Below the pieces are notes generated by a model that was given only the letters and a program-made list of their open reading frames with translations, was not told the origin of the DNA and made no database searches. From Caballeronia cordobensis (lineage in GTDB: Bacteria; Pseudomonadota; Gammaproteobacteria; Burkholderiales; Burkholderiaceae), in assembly GCF_001544575.2 (NCBI RefSeq), contig NZ_FCNY02000015.1, forward strand, positions 124,001 to 188,000: a stretch of DNA of 64,000 nucleotides, written 5' to 3'. The stretch's first letter is position 1. Each line of letters opens with the position of its first letter. The position numbers and the translations under genes are program-made. Of this stretch, positions 36,799-44,675 are shown piece after piece.

Positions 36799-37450
36799 AG
36801 TCAAGGCATCCGCGACGGTCGTCGACCGTGCCATCAGCGGACAAGGCCTCAGCGGCACCTGGCAGGAAAGCCCGCTCGTAGGCGCCGATGCGCTCATGAA
36901 GTCGCATCAGAGCGGCTCGCCGAAAGCGTTTCGCCTGACGGAGCGCCCGTTCCTCGAACTCGTGAACGTGCGCGGCGATACGCGCGATGCGGCCTTCGTG
37001 AAAGCGGTGCAGAACGTGATCGGCTGCGTGCCGCCCGAGAAGGCGAACACCATCGCGCGCGGCAACGGCTACACGATGCTGTGGCTCGGCCCCGACGAAT
37101 GGCTCGTGCATTCGGACGCGGCCCACGACGCGGCCCGTCCCGCGCCGCTCGAAGCGAAACTGCGCGATGCGTTCGCCGGCCAGTTCTCGGCGGCGGTGGA
37201 TATCGGCAGCGGCTATACGGTGCTCGAAATCGATGGCCCGAAGACGCGTGAAGTGCTGTCGCGCGGCTGCCCGCTCGACCTTCATCCGAAGGTCTTCGGC
37301 CTTGGCCAGTGTGCGCAGAGCCACTTTTTCAAGGCATCGATCACGTTGACGCCGCTCGGTGGCGATCGCTACGAAATCATCGTGCGCCGCAGCTTCGCCG
37401 ATTACTTCGTGAAGATCATGCTCGACGCCGCCGAGCCGCTGCTTTCATGA
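36788..37450 (+). CDS. soxG: Sarcosine oxidase subunit gamma
   Basis: A 220-residue protein of the GcvT-like gamma family: FRLTERPFLELVNVRGD, MLWLGPDEWLVHS, VDIGSGYTVLEIDGPKTREV and LSRGCPLDLHPKVFG are all typical. It completes the heterotetramer. The start is the ATG within the end of soxA, and its stop overlaps the next gene's ATG (ATGA). Confidence 0.93.
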   Translation: MLNEVKASATVVDRAISGQGLSGTWQESPLVGADALMKSHQSGSPKAFRLTERPFLELVNVRGDTRDAAFVKAVQNVIGCVPPEKANTIARGNGYTMLWLGPDEWLVHSDAAHDAARPAPLEAKLRDAFAGQFSAAVDIGSGYTVLEIDGPKTREVLSRGCPLDLHPKVFGLGQCAQSHFFKASITLTPLGGDRYEIIVRRSFADYFVKIMLDAAEPLLS

Positions 37451-37884
37451 AGCCGTTCGAGCCGCTCGACATAGGCGGGAAAGGCTGGCGCATCGTCGTC
37501 GATGAATTGATCGTGAAGACGAGCGTCGGCCTGTACGAGCACGAGCATGTCGCGCCGCAGCCTGTCTGCATCGACGCGAGTCTGCGGTATCGCGAGATGC
37601 CGCAGGAATCGACCGATGGCCTGATCGATTACGAAGCGTGGTGCAATCGCGTGAGCGCGTTTCTCGAAACGAAGCCGCACACGCGCCTGCTCGAAACGCT
37701 CGCGGTCGAGATTGCGGCGCTGTCATTCGAGGAGTGGCCCGCGCTCGATGCGCTCACGCTCACGCTGCACAAGCCGAAGATCCGTGAGGGCACGAAGCGC
37801 CTCGGGCTCGAGCTCGACTGGCGTCGCGCGGACTACGTTGCATGGCGCATGCAGGCGGACGCGCTTCACGCAGCGGCGCGATGA
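37447..37884 (+). CDS. Dihydroneopterin aldolase-like (FolB-family) protein in the sox operon
   Basis: A 145-residue FolB-fold protein: DELIVKTSVGLYEHEHVAPQ matches the FolB start (LRxxTxIGxxxWE-type), CIDASLRYREMPQESTDGLIDYEAW follows, and LLETLAVEIAALSFEE holds the usual Glu region; ALTLTLHKPKIREGTKRLGLE ends the fold. FolB makes the pterin part of folate. Co-translation with soxG suggests either a folate supply role for sarcosine oxidase or a related pterin/folate-binding function. Whether it is the cell's housekeeping FolB cannot be told. Confidence 0.8.
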   Translation: MKPFEPLDIGGKGWRIVVDELIVKTSVGLYEHEHVAPQPVCIDASLRYREMPQESTDGLIDYEAWCNRVSAFLETKPHTRLLETLAVEIAALSFEEWPALDALTLTLHKPKIREGTKRLGLELDWRRADYVAWRMQADALHAAAR

Positions 37885-38144
37885 ATCCGTCACGCGACAT
37901 CGCCGCGCAGTGGTCGGAGCGTGCATGCAAGGAGCACGATGCGCATGCGGCGCTCGCGCTGCTCGATCGCAGTATCGCGCTGAAGCATCGGCGCATCGCG
38001 TTGATTCGCTATCTGCATGCGCAGTATCTCGGTGCGCCGCTCGAAGCGCGGCATCACGATTATGTGAAGGCCATCGCCGCGCGGCTCAGCATGGAAGCGT
38101 TGACGCAGATCGCCGCAACCGCGCGCGCACGCTTCGATGCATGA
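37881..38144 (+). CDS. Hypothetical protein, 87 aa, last gene of the sox operon
   Basis: Begins MNPSRDIAAQWSERACKEHD and overlaps the FolB-like gene by 4 bp (ATGA). All-helical and rich in Ala/Arg/His (SIALKHRRIALIRYLHAQYL). No family recognised, no membrane segment. Coupling to the sox/FolB genes suggests an accessory role in sarcosine or folate metabolism. Confidence 0.65.
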   Translation: MNPSRDIAAQWSERACKEHDAHAALALLDRSIALKHRRIALIRYLHAQYLGAPLEARHHDYVKAIAARLSMEALTQIAATARARFDA

Positions 38145-38252
38145 CGCGTGTGCGACATTCGATGACGCAATTCCTCTGGTGCGGCGAATTATGTTGGCGT
38201 CTACTGAAGTCATCTGAACTTGCGCGGCGAAGGCCGCATCGGGAGAGATGAC

Positions 38253-39671
38253 ATGTCTGTTGCCACGCAGCCGCGCGCGAGCGCCGCGGCACGGCTTGAA
38301 CGCCTGCCGTTTTCGGGGTATCACCGCACGATCTTCATCATCATCGCGATCGCGTTTTTCTTCGATTCCGTCGATCTCGGGACGATGACTTTCGTGCTCG
38401 GTTCCATCAAGACCGAGTTCGGCTTGTCGACCGCCACGGCGGGACTCGTGGCGAGCGCGAGCTTCTTCGGCATGGTGCTGGGCGCGGCCGTCGCGGGCTT
38501 GCTCGCGGATCGCTTCGGACGCCGGCCCGTGTTTCAGTGGAGCATGGTGCTGTGGGGTCTGGCGTCGTACCTGTGCTCGACGGCGCAATCCGTCGATGCG
38601 CTGATTTTTTATCGCGTGCTGCTGGGCATCGGCATGGGCATGGAGTTTCCGATCGCGCAGACCTTGCTGTCGGAATTCGTGCCCACCGCTTCGCGCGGCC
38701 GCCTGATCGCGCTGATGGATGGATTCTGGCCGCTCGGGTTCATCGCATCGGGCGTGGTGTCGTATTTCGTTTTGCCGACGTTCGGTTGGCGCACCGAGTT
38801 CGCGTTGCTCGCGATTCCGGCTGTGTTCGTGCTGATCGTGCGCCGCGTGGTGCCGGAATCGCCGCGCTGGCTGGAGCATCGCGGACGCATCGATGAAGCG
38901 GACCGCGTGCTCGCCGATGTCGAAGTGAGGGTGATGAAGGCGAAAGGGCTGAGTCGTTTGCCAGCGCCTTCGATGCTTGCGGAGCCGGCAGCGAAGCACG
39001 GCAGCGGTGCGTTTCGCGAGATCTGGAGCGCGGCATACCGGCGACGCACGGTGATGGTGTGGACGCTGTGGTTCTTCGCGTTGCTCGGGTTTTATGGACT
39101 GACGTCGTGGCTGGGCGCATTGATGCAGCAAGCCGGTTTTGCCGTGACGAAGTCGGTGCTGTACACGGTGCTGATTTCGCTCGGCGGTGTGCCGGGATTT
39201 TTATGCGCGGCGTGGCTCGTCGAAAGGTGGGGGCGCAAGCCGACCTGCATCGCCTCGCTCGTGGGTAGCGGCGTGATGGCCTATGTGTATGGACAGACCG
39301 CGCTGCATGCGGAAACGCCGACGCTGCTCATCTGCGCCGGGCTCGCGATGCAGTTTTTCCTCTTTGCGATGTGGGCCGTGCTTTACACCTACACGCCAGA
39401 GTTGTACGGGACCGGCGCACGCGCGACGGGATCGGGATTCGCGTCGGCGATCGGGCGCGTCGGGTCGCTGATCGGGCCGTATGTCGTGGGTGTCGTGTTG
39501 CCGGTGTTCGGGCAAGGGGGCGTGTTTTCGCTTGGAGCCGCGTGTTTCGTGGTCGCGGCTTCGGCGGTATGGGTGCTGGGAATCGAAACGAAAGGACTTA
39601 CGCTGGAGACGCTCGTCTCCGAGGCGGAGGAGCAGGAAGGGAGTGGAGTGCTGGCTTCGGCCAGGGAGTGA
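38253..39671 (+). CDS. MFS transporter, substrate unknown
   Basis: A 472-residue permease with twelve predicted segments and a central cytoplasmic loop. Signatures of the sugar/organic-anion porter group are present: GLLADRFGRRPVFQWSM (about residues 88-104), GIGMGMEFPIAQTLLSEFVP (about 131-150), PESPRWLEHRGR and LYTYTPELYGTGARATGSGF. GGGAGAG precedes the ATG. A terminator follows the stop, so it is separate from the cas operon. Confidence 0.85.
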   Translation: MSVATQPRASAAARLERLPFSGYHRTIFIIIAIAFFFDSVDLGTMTFVLGSIKTEFGLSTATAGLVASASFFGMVLGAAVAGLLADRFGRRPVFQWSMVLWGLASYLCSTAQSVDALIFYRVLLGIGMGMEFPIAQTLLSEFVPTASRGRLIALMDGFWPLGFIASGVVSYFVLPTFGWRTEFALLAIPAVFVLIVRRVVPESPRWLEHRGRIDEADRVLADVEVRVMKAKGLSRLPAPSMLAEPAAKHGSGAFREIWSAAYRRRTVMVWTLWFFALLGFYGLTSWLGALMQQAGFAVTKSVLYTVLISLGGVPGFLCAAWLVERWGRKPTCIASLVGSGVMAYVYGQTALHAETPTLLICAGLAMQFFLFAMWAVLYTYTPELYGTGARATGSGFASAIGRVGSLIGPYVVGVVLPVFGQGGVFSLGAACFVVAASAVWVLGIETKGLTLETLVSEAEEQEGSGVLASARE

Positions 39672-39703
39672 GTTTGCAGGTGTTTCAAGTAGGGCGATTT
39701 GTG

Positions 39704-39728
39704 GGCCGCGCTTGCGCGGCCTTTTTTT
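39704..39728 (+). terminator. Rho-independent terminator
   Basis: An 8-bp stem (GGCCGCGC with GCGCGGCC) with a TT loop, followed by seven T. It ends the MFS transcript ahead of the cas genes. Confidence 0.9.
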
Positions 39729-39855
39729 GTGCCTAAGAAATTCGGCGGTTTCGTATAGATCGATCTTCCTCGGCGGATAAAAATAGGTATCCGTAACAAA
39801 TGAAAGCTGCGCATCGTCAAGTAGTCGAGGCTGGGATCGCGTAGCCGTTGAGGAT
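39729..39855 (+). promoter_or_regulatory. Upstream region of the cas operon
   Basis: About 125 bp, AT-richer than the flanks (GGATAAAAATAGGTATCCG near 39775). It must hold the cas promoter; no consensus pair is clear. The only purine-rich box, GAGG at 39850-39853, is very close to the assigned ATG, so the start of the fused gene is somewhat uncertain. Confidence 0.4.
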
Positions 39856-42800
39856 ATGCAAGAGAAGGAAGGAAAGCAGCATGTTGCCTGGGGCAAGCGG
39901 TCGCGCGAGGGTGACGAGAACGCGCCGTTTCATCCGCTTTGCGATCATATGCTGGACGTGGCGGCGTGCTTTATCGCGCTGACAGCGAAGGGCGGCCGCA
40001 TCCGCGAGGCGATGCATGCCACAGCGAAGCGCGTGCTTGACGACAGAGACATCGCGCGACTGGCCGCGTTCGTATTTCTGCACGACTTCGGCAAGGCGAA
40101 CAGCGGGTTTCAGGCGAAGCGCTGGCGAACGGGCGCGCCGCGCGGCTGGCCTCTTCATGCGGGGCACGGCGTCGAAGCGCGGCTTGCTCTGGAACTGGAT
40201 GAGCACCTGCTCGCAGGACTGCCTCTCGATGAAATGTCGGCGTGGGGCGGCGCGGCTTTCGATCTTTTGCTTGCGAGCTTGGGCCATCATGGGCGGCCGG
40301 TGCGCGAACCTGTCGGCATCGATCCGCATCTATGGCAACCCGTTTTTGCCGCCGACGGACGCGAGGTCTATAACCCTGCGGCCACGCTCGGGCAAATCGG
40401 CGACCGGCTGCGGCGTGATCTGCCGCGAGCATTCGAACCGGGCGGCGAATCGTTGCCTGATCTTCCGTCGTTCGTGCATCTGTTCGCCGGCCTCGTGCAG
40501 TTGGCGGATTGGCTCGGGTCGAGCAAGCAGTTCTTTCCTTACAGCGAACCGGGCGTCGAGCGAACGTTCGACGAAGCCCTTCGATACGCGACTGAGGCCG
40601 TCGAGAGAATTGGGCTCGATGTAACGCACTTGCGCGCGGCGATGCGGAACGCACGCATCACGTTCGAATCGGCGTTCAGCGTGTCGTCGCCGCGACCCAT
40701 GCAAGCCGCACTGGGCGATACCGATCTCGGCCCGTTGTTGATTCTCGAATCCGAGACCGGCAGCGGCAAGACCGAGGCCGCGCTGTGGCGCTTCGCGAAG
40801 CTTTTCGAGGCGGGAAAAGTCGACTCGCTCTACTTTGCGCTGCCAACGCGCGTCGCTGCGGTGCAGGTGTACAAACGCGTGCGCGATTTCGTCAAGTGTC
40901 TTTGGCCGAGCGATGCGCCCGTGGTCGTTCGCGCGCTGCCGGGCTACGAAAGCGCCGATGACAGCGACAAGATCGCCTTGCCGCATTACGAGGTTCAATG
41001 GTCCGACAATCCTGACGATATCGCAGCGTCGAAGCGCTGGGCCGCCGAGTCGCCAAAGCGTTTTCTCGCCGCGACGATCGCTGTCGGCACTATCGATCAG
41101 GCGTTGCTGGCTGGACTGAGCGTGCGTCATGCACATCTGCGGCATGCGGCGCTGAGCCGCTCGTTGCTGGTGGTCGATGAAGTACACGCGTCGGATACGT
41201 ACATGTCCGAGTTGCTGGAGCATCTGCTGAAGGCGCATCTGGCAACGGGCGGGCATGCGTTGCTGCTGTCGGCAACGCTCGGTTCGAGACAGCGCGTGAG
41301 GTTTCAGAACGGTGTACATCCGCCGTGCATCGAAGAAGCTTGTGACGTGCCGTATCCCGCGCTGATCGACGGCGCACGCATCAGCGCGCTGGGCCGTAGC
41401 GGAGCGAAGAAGCACGTTCACTGGCAAACATGCCGAGCCATCGACGACTTCACGCACGTCGCCCGGATAGCGGTCGATGCGGCGCGGCAAGGCGCGCGTG
41501 TGTTGATCGTACGCAACACGGTGCCATCGGCGATTGCGACGCAGGAGGCCATCGAAAGCATGGTCGACGATCGCGCCTGGCTGTTCGATGTGGAAGGCGT
41601 CGCGACCCTCCATCACAGCCGGTTCAGCCGGCAGGACCGCCCGCTGCTCGACGAGGAAGTCGAGGCGCGCATCGGCAAGAAGCGCGATGGCATGAAGCCG
41701 TGCATCGTCGTGGGCACGCAGACGCTTGAACAAAGCCTCGATCTCGACGCCGATCTTCTCATCACCGATATCTGCCCGATGGATGTGCTCCTGCAGCGCA
41801 TCGGACGTTTGCATCGTCATGATCGACCGGATACGGAGAGACCCGAGGCGTTCCGCCAAGCGCGCGTGTGGGTGCTCATACCCGAGAGCGGGTCGTTCGA
41901 CGCTTACCTCGAACGCCCGCGCCATGGGCTCGGACGGCTGCATAACGGCGGTGGCGTCTATTCTGACTTGCGCATGATCGAAGCGACGCGCCGTCTTATC
42001 GAAGCACGAGGCGAACGCGAGATTCCGGACGATAACCGCGAACTCGTGGAGCACGCGACGCATCCCGATTGCCTCGATGCCATCGCGGCCGAGTTCGGCC
42101 CGGCGTGGCAGGCGTTGTCGCAACAACTCGACGGCGGCAAGAGCGCGGAACGTGTCGTCGCTCGCCTGCACGCGCTGGACTATGACGCGAGTTTCGAAGC
42201 GCTCGCCTTTCCCGGCAATGATGAGCGCGTCGCGACCCGCCTCGGCGTTGCCGATCGCCTGATCCGTTTCGATCCGCCCGTGCGCGGGCCGTTCGGTATC
42301 GACGTGCGCGAGATTGCCATACGCCAACACATGCTTCCGGATGACCGCGATCCAAGCGCAATTCCATCCGGCATCTCGCTCTGCGATGATGGCTTGGAGT
42401 TCTCGTTGGGCGACGTTCGCTTCACGTACGGCCGTTTCGGCATCGGGAAGCTTCCAGCGATACGTCGATTCAATTTGCTAGACAATCGTCTGCTTCATTA
42501 CCACAGCGTCGATAACCAAGCGTGTGACGCAAGCTTACCGGAATTACTGGTCGCGCTAGGTCAGGACGAGGTTCGCGATTTCCCAGCAGTTCGTCCGCAT
42601 CAACGTCATCCGTGGCATGCATTTCTTGTTCACATTGCGGCGATTGCTCGATACACAGCGAAACACAACGAATCACTTGAGACTGCGGAAGAATGGCGTC
42701 GCGCGTTGCTCGCGTTGACTCCGGACCATCCGGACGGCGCGGCCTTCTCGCTCGTCACGCCCGACGATCGCCCCGCGTTTTTGCAAGCGCCATGCAAGAG

Positions 42801-44625
42801 CGGCGAGACGCGCACATGGAAGAAGCGTCTGCTCACGCCCGACGCCGTGGACATGCTGATCACGTCGAAGAACCACGACATGAAAGCCGCACGCATGATC
42901 CACGCGGCCCCGGAGGATTGGGTCTACGCGCTCGTCAGCCTTCAAACCCAAGAGGGATTTCTCGGCGCGGGCAATTACGGCATCTCGCGCATGAACGGAG
43001 GCTTTGCGAGCCGTCCGGCGTTGGGCGTGGTGCCGGCGGGACATGTGGGCAAGCGCTGGGCGCGCGATACGCGGCTGCTCGTCGAACAACACGCAAGCAT
43101 CGCCAAACGGTGCGACCTCAAGAGCAAAGGGGGACTGGCGCTCGTGTGGCTGCGTCCCTGGGACGGCACGAGCAGCCTTTCGCTCGGCGAACTCGATCCG
43201 TTCTACATCGAAATATGCAGGCGTGTGCGGTTGACGATGGACGGCACGAGATTCGTCGCGCTCGCCACGAGCAGCAAGACTGCGCGCATCGCGGCGAAGG
43301 AGCGCAACGGCGTCACGGGCGATGCTTGGACGCCGGTGCACATAGCCGAGGCGAAGGCGCTATCCATCACGGCAAGAGGCTTCGATTTTCGGCTCGCCAG
43401 CACGCTCGCGTTCTCGAACGAATTTGAACGAACGCTAGCGAGCACGCTGCTAGAGGAAGACGGCAAGACGGGTCTTTACCTTCTCGCGCAAGGCATCACG
43501 CGCGGACAGGGCAAGACGGAGGGCTATCACGAGCGGCGTATTCCCGTGTCGCCTCGCATTCGCCACGCCATGCGCATGCGCCACACCGACGAGATCGCGA
43601 AGCGCGCGGCAGATCGCATCGCCGCCATAGCCGATGTGCGCAGGGTCCTATGGATAGCGATGTGCAACCTCCTCGGCAACGGCGATTCCAGCGTCAGCGA
43701 CGACACGAAGAAGAAGGCGGGCGACTTCTCGAGCAGATTCGAGCACGAGGAAGATGCACGCTTTTTCGACGATCTCATCGAGGAAGTCGAATCTCACAGC
43801 GAGAAAGAGGCGCATGAAAAATGGATCGTCGAACTCGTCGATCGCGCGGAGAAGGTGCTGGAACGTGCGTTTGTCGCTGGCCCGCGCAGCGCGGAAAGAC
43901 GGTATTGCGCGCAAGGCGGCGCGCTCTCGTGCTTTCACGATTTCATGCGCACGGAGAAGCATGTTGCGCGAGGCATCGTCGGCATACTGAAGCGACGCGA
44001 CGAAGCGCGCAGAAACGCGCAGCTGGATTCATGGGAGAGGTTAAACATGACATCAATTGAAGACACCGTGCTCGGATCGAGACGCAGTTTCTACGCGCAG
44101 ATAGGCGCAATCAGCGGCTTCATGAAGGCGGGCAAGGGGAACGAGGGTTTGATGAAGGCGGATTATGTCGCCCTTGCACGGCTCGATCCCAACGCGCAAA
44201 CGCTCACCGTGCAGCAGATCGCAGCGCTTACCCGCGTGCTGCAACGCGCGAAGGTCGAGTGCGATCGATTCAGCCTGAAGCAATGGCGGCATTGGGGACT
44301 CATCGCGCATGGCATTGCGCTGTCCGTTCACTGCTCCCGCAATGAAGCCGCGCCGCGGCTCGGGCAACAACTGCAACTCGCCGGCGTATCCGAAGCGCGC
44401 GTGACGCGTCTGCTCAACGCGCGGGGCGAGGCGCTTTTCCAGAACCTGCCGCGCGTCGTGCGATTGATGGCCAGCCGGGGCGTCGCACCGAACTGGATCG
44501 AGCTGGGCACGCTCATCCTCAATGAAGGTGCGGTGGATTCACTGCGCAAGCGCATCGCCGAGCGGGCGCGTATCGCGATCGTCCGCGACTACGCCAGAGC
44601 CAGACTCAAGAGCGAACGCAAGTAA
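39856..44625 (+). CDS. cas3: Fused Cas3-Cas8e(Cse1)-Cas11(Cse2) protein of a type I-E CRISPR system
   Basis: One uninterrupted 1589-residue frame holds three proteins. Cas3 (about 1-860): HD nuclease with H26, H31, H76-D77 (FLHDFGKANSGF) and LGHHG, then an SF2 helicase with Walker A SETGSGKT (K305), DEVH at 441-444, SAT at 472-474 and QRIGR at 647-651. Cas8e (about 872-1397): begins FNLLDNRLLHYH, with PHQRHPWHAFL and the glycine-rich loop GNYGISRMNGGFASRP at 1039-1054. Cas11 (1398-1589): LGQQLQLAGVSEARVTRLLNA, WIELGTLILNEG, VRDYARARLK. All three parts are near full length with known catalytic residues kept. Cas3-Cse1 fusions are known; I know of no described three-part fusion. Confidence 0.9.
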   Translation: MQEKEGKQHVAWGKRSREGDENAPFHPLCDHMLDVAACFIALTAKGGRIREAMHATAKRVLDDRDIARLAAFVFLHDFGKANSGFQAKRWRTGAPRGWPLHAGHGVEARLALELDEHLLAGLPLDEMSAWGGAAFDLLLASLGHHGRPVREPVGIDPHLWQPVFAADGREVYNPAATLGQIGDRLRRDLPRAFEPGGESLPDLPSFVHLFAGLVQLADWLGSSKQFFPYSEPGVERTFDEALRYATEAVERIGLDVTHLRAAMRNARITFESAFSVSSPRPMQAALGDTDLGPLLILESETGSGKTEAALWRFAKLFEAGKVDSLYFALPTRVAAVQVYKRVRDFVKCLWPSDAPVVVRALPGYESADDSDKIALPHYEVQWSDNPDDIAASKRWAAESPKRFLAATIAVGTIDQALLAGLSVRHAHLRHAALSRSLLVVDEVHASDTYMSELLEHLLKAHLATGGHALLLSATLGSRQRVRFQNGVHPPCIEEACDVPYPALIDGARISALGRSGAKKHVHWQTCRAIDDFTHVARIAVDAARQGARVLIVRNTVPSAIATQEAIESMVDDRAWLFDVEGVATLHHSRFSRQDRPLLDEEVEARIGKKRDGMKPCIVVGTQTLEQSLDLDADLLITDICPMDVLLQRIGRLHRHDRPDTERPEAFRQARVWVLIPESGSFDAYLERPRHGLGRLHNGGGVYSDLRMIEATRRLIEARGEREIPDDNRELVEHATHPDCLDAIAAEFGPAWQALSQQLDGGKSAERVVARLHALDYDASFEALAFPGNDERVATRLGVADRLIRFDPPVRGPFGIDVREIAIRQHMLPDDRDPSAIPSGISLCDDGLEFSLGDVRFTYGRFGIGKLPAIRRFNLLDNRLLHYHSVDNQACDASLPELLVALGQDEVRDFPAVRPHQRHPWHAFLVHIAAIARYTAKHNESLETAEEWRRALLALTPDHPDGAAFSLVTPDDRPAFLQAPCKSGETRTWKKRLLTPDAVDMLITSKNHDMKAARMIHAAPEDWVYALVSLQTQEGFLGAGNYGISRMNGGFASRPALGVVPAGHVGKRWARDTRLLVEQHASIAKRCDLKSKGGLALVWLRPWDGTSSLSLGELDPFYIEICRRVRLTMDGTRFVALATSSKTARIAAKERNGVTGDAWTPVHIAEAKALSITARGFDFRLASTLAFSNEFERTLASTLLEEDGKTGLYLLAQGITRGQGKTEGYHERRIPVSPRIRHAMRMRHTDEIAKRAADRIAAIADVRRVLWIAMCNLLGNGDSSVSDDTKKKAGDFSSRFEHEEDARFFDDLIEEVESHSEKEAHEKWIVELVDRAEKVLERAFVAGPRSAERRYCAQGGALSCFHDFMRTEKHVARGIVGILKRRDEARRNAQLDSWERLNMTSIEDTVLGSRRSFYAQIGAISGFMKAGKGNEGLMKADYVALARLDPNAQTLTVQQIAALTRVLQRAKVECDRFSLKQWRHWGLIAHGIALSVHCSRNEAAPRLGQQLQLAGVSEARVTRLLNARGEALFQNLPRVVRLMASRGVAPNWIELGTLILNEGAVDSLRKRIAERARIAIVRDYARARLKSERK
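44034..44040 (+). promoter_or_regulatory. Internal Shine-Dalgarno before the Cas11 part
   Basis: GGAGAGG, six bases ahead of an in-frame ATG at 44047, inside the fused gene. This is better than the ribosome site of the fused gene's own start. Confidence 0.65.
44047..44625 (+). CDS. cas11: Possible free Cas11 (Cse2), internal in-frame translation product
   Basis: A 192-residue product from the internal ATG (MTSIEDTVLGSRRSF...) to the shared stop. The length is normal for a stand-alone Cse2, and the ATG falls exactly at the Cas8e-Cas11 boundary behind an ideal ribosome site. The ATG also forms ATGA with a TGA in another frame, a relic of, or coincidence with, the usual overlapped gene junction. 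In characterised type I-E Cascade two Cse2 are needed per Cse1, and separate Cas11 from internal starts is known in other type I subtypes. Expression here is inferred. Confidence 0.55.
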   Translation: MTSIEDTVLGSRRSFYAQIGAISGFMKAGKGNEGLMKADYVALARLDPNAQTLTVQQIAALTRVLQRAKVECDRFSLKQWRHWGLIAHGIALSVHCSRNEAAPRLGQQLQLAGVSEARVTRLLNARGEALFQNLPRVVRLMASRGVAPNWIELGTLILNEGAVDSLRKRIAERARIAIVRDYARARLKSERK

Positions 44626-44675
44626 AACCGCGTGCCATCGAATGCAATAAGTCAATGCAGAACAGGAAACTCACC

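Noticed and set aside
33739..36897. A 1052-codon open frame antisense to soxA
   Set aside because: Long antisense frames are usual in GC-rich genes; soxA on the other strand is unmistakable and the antisense product is low-complexity Arg/His/Ala.
40330..42330. A 666-codon antisense frame inside the cas3 part
   Set aside because: The plus-strand frame carries all helicase motifs; the antisense product shows no domain.
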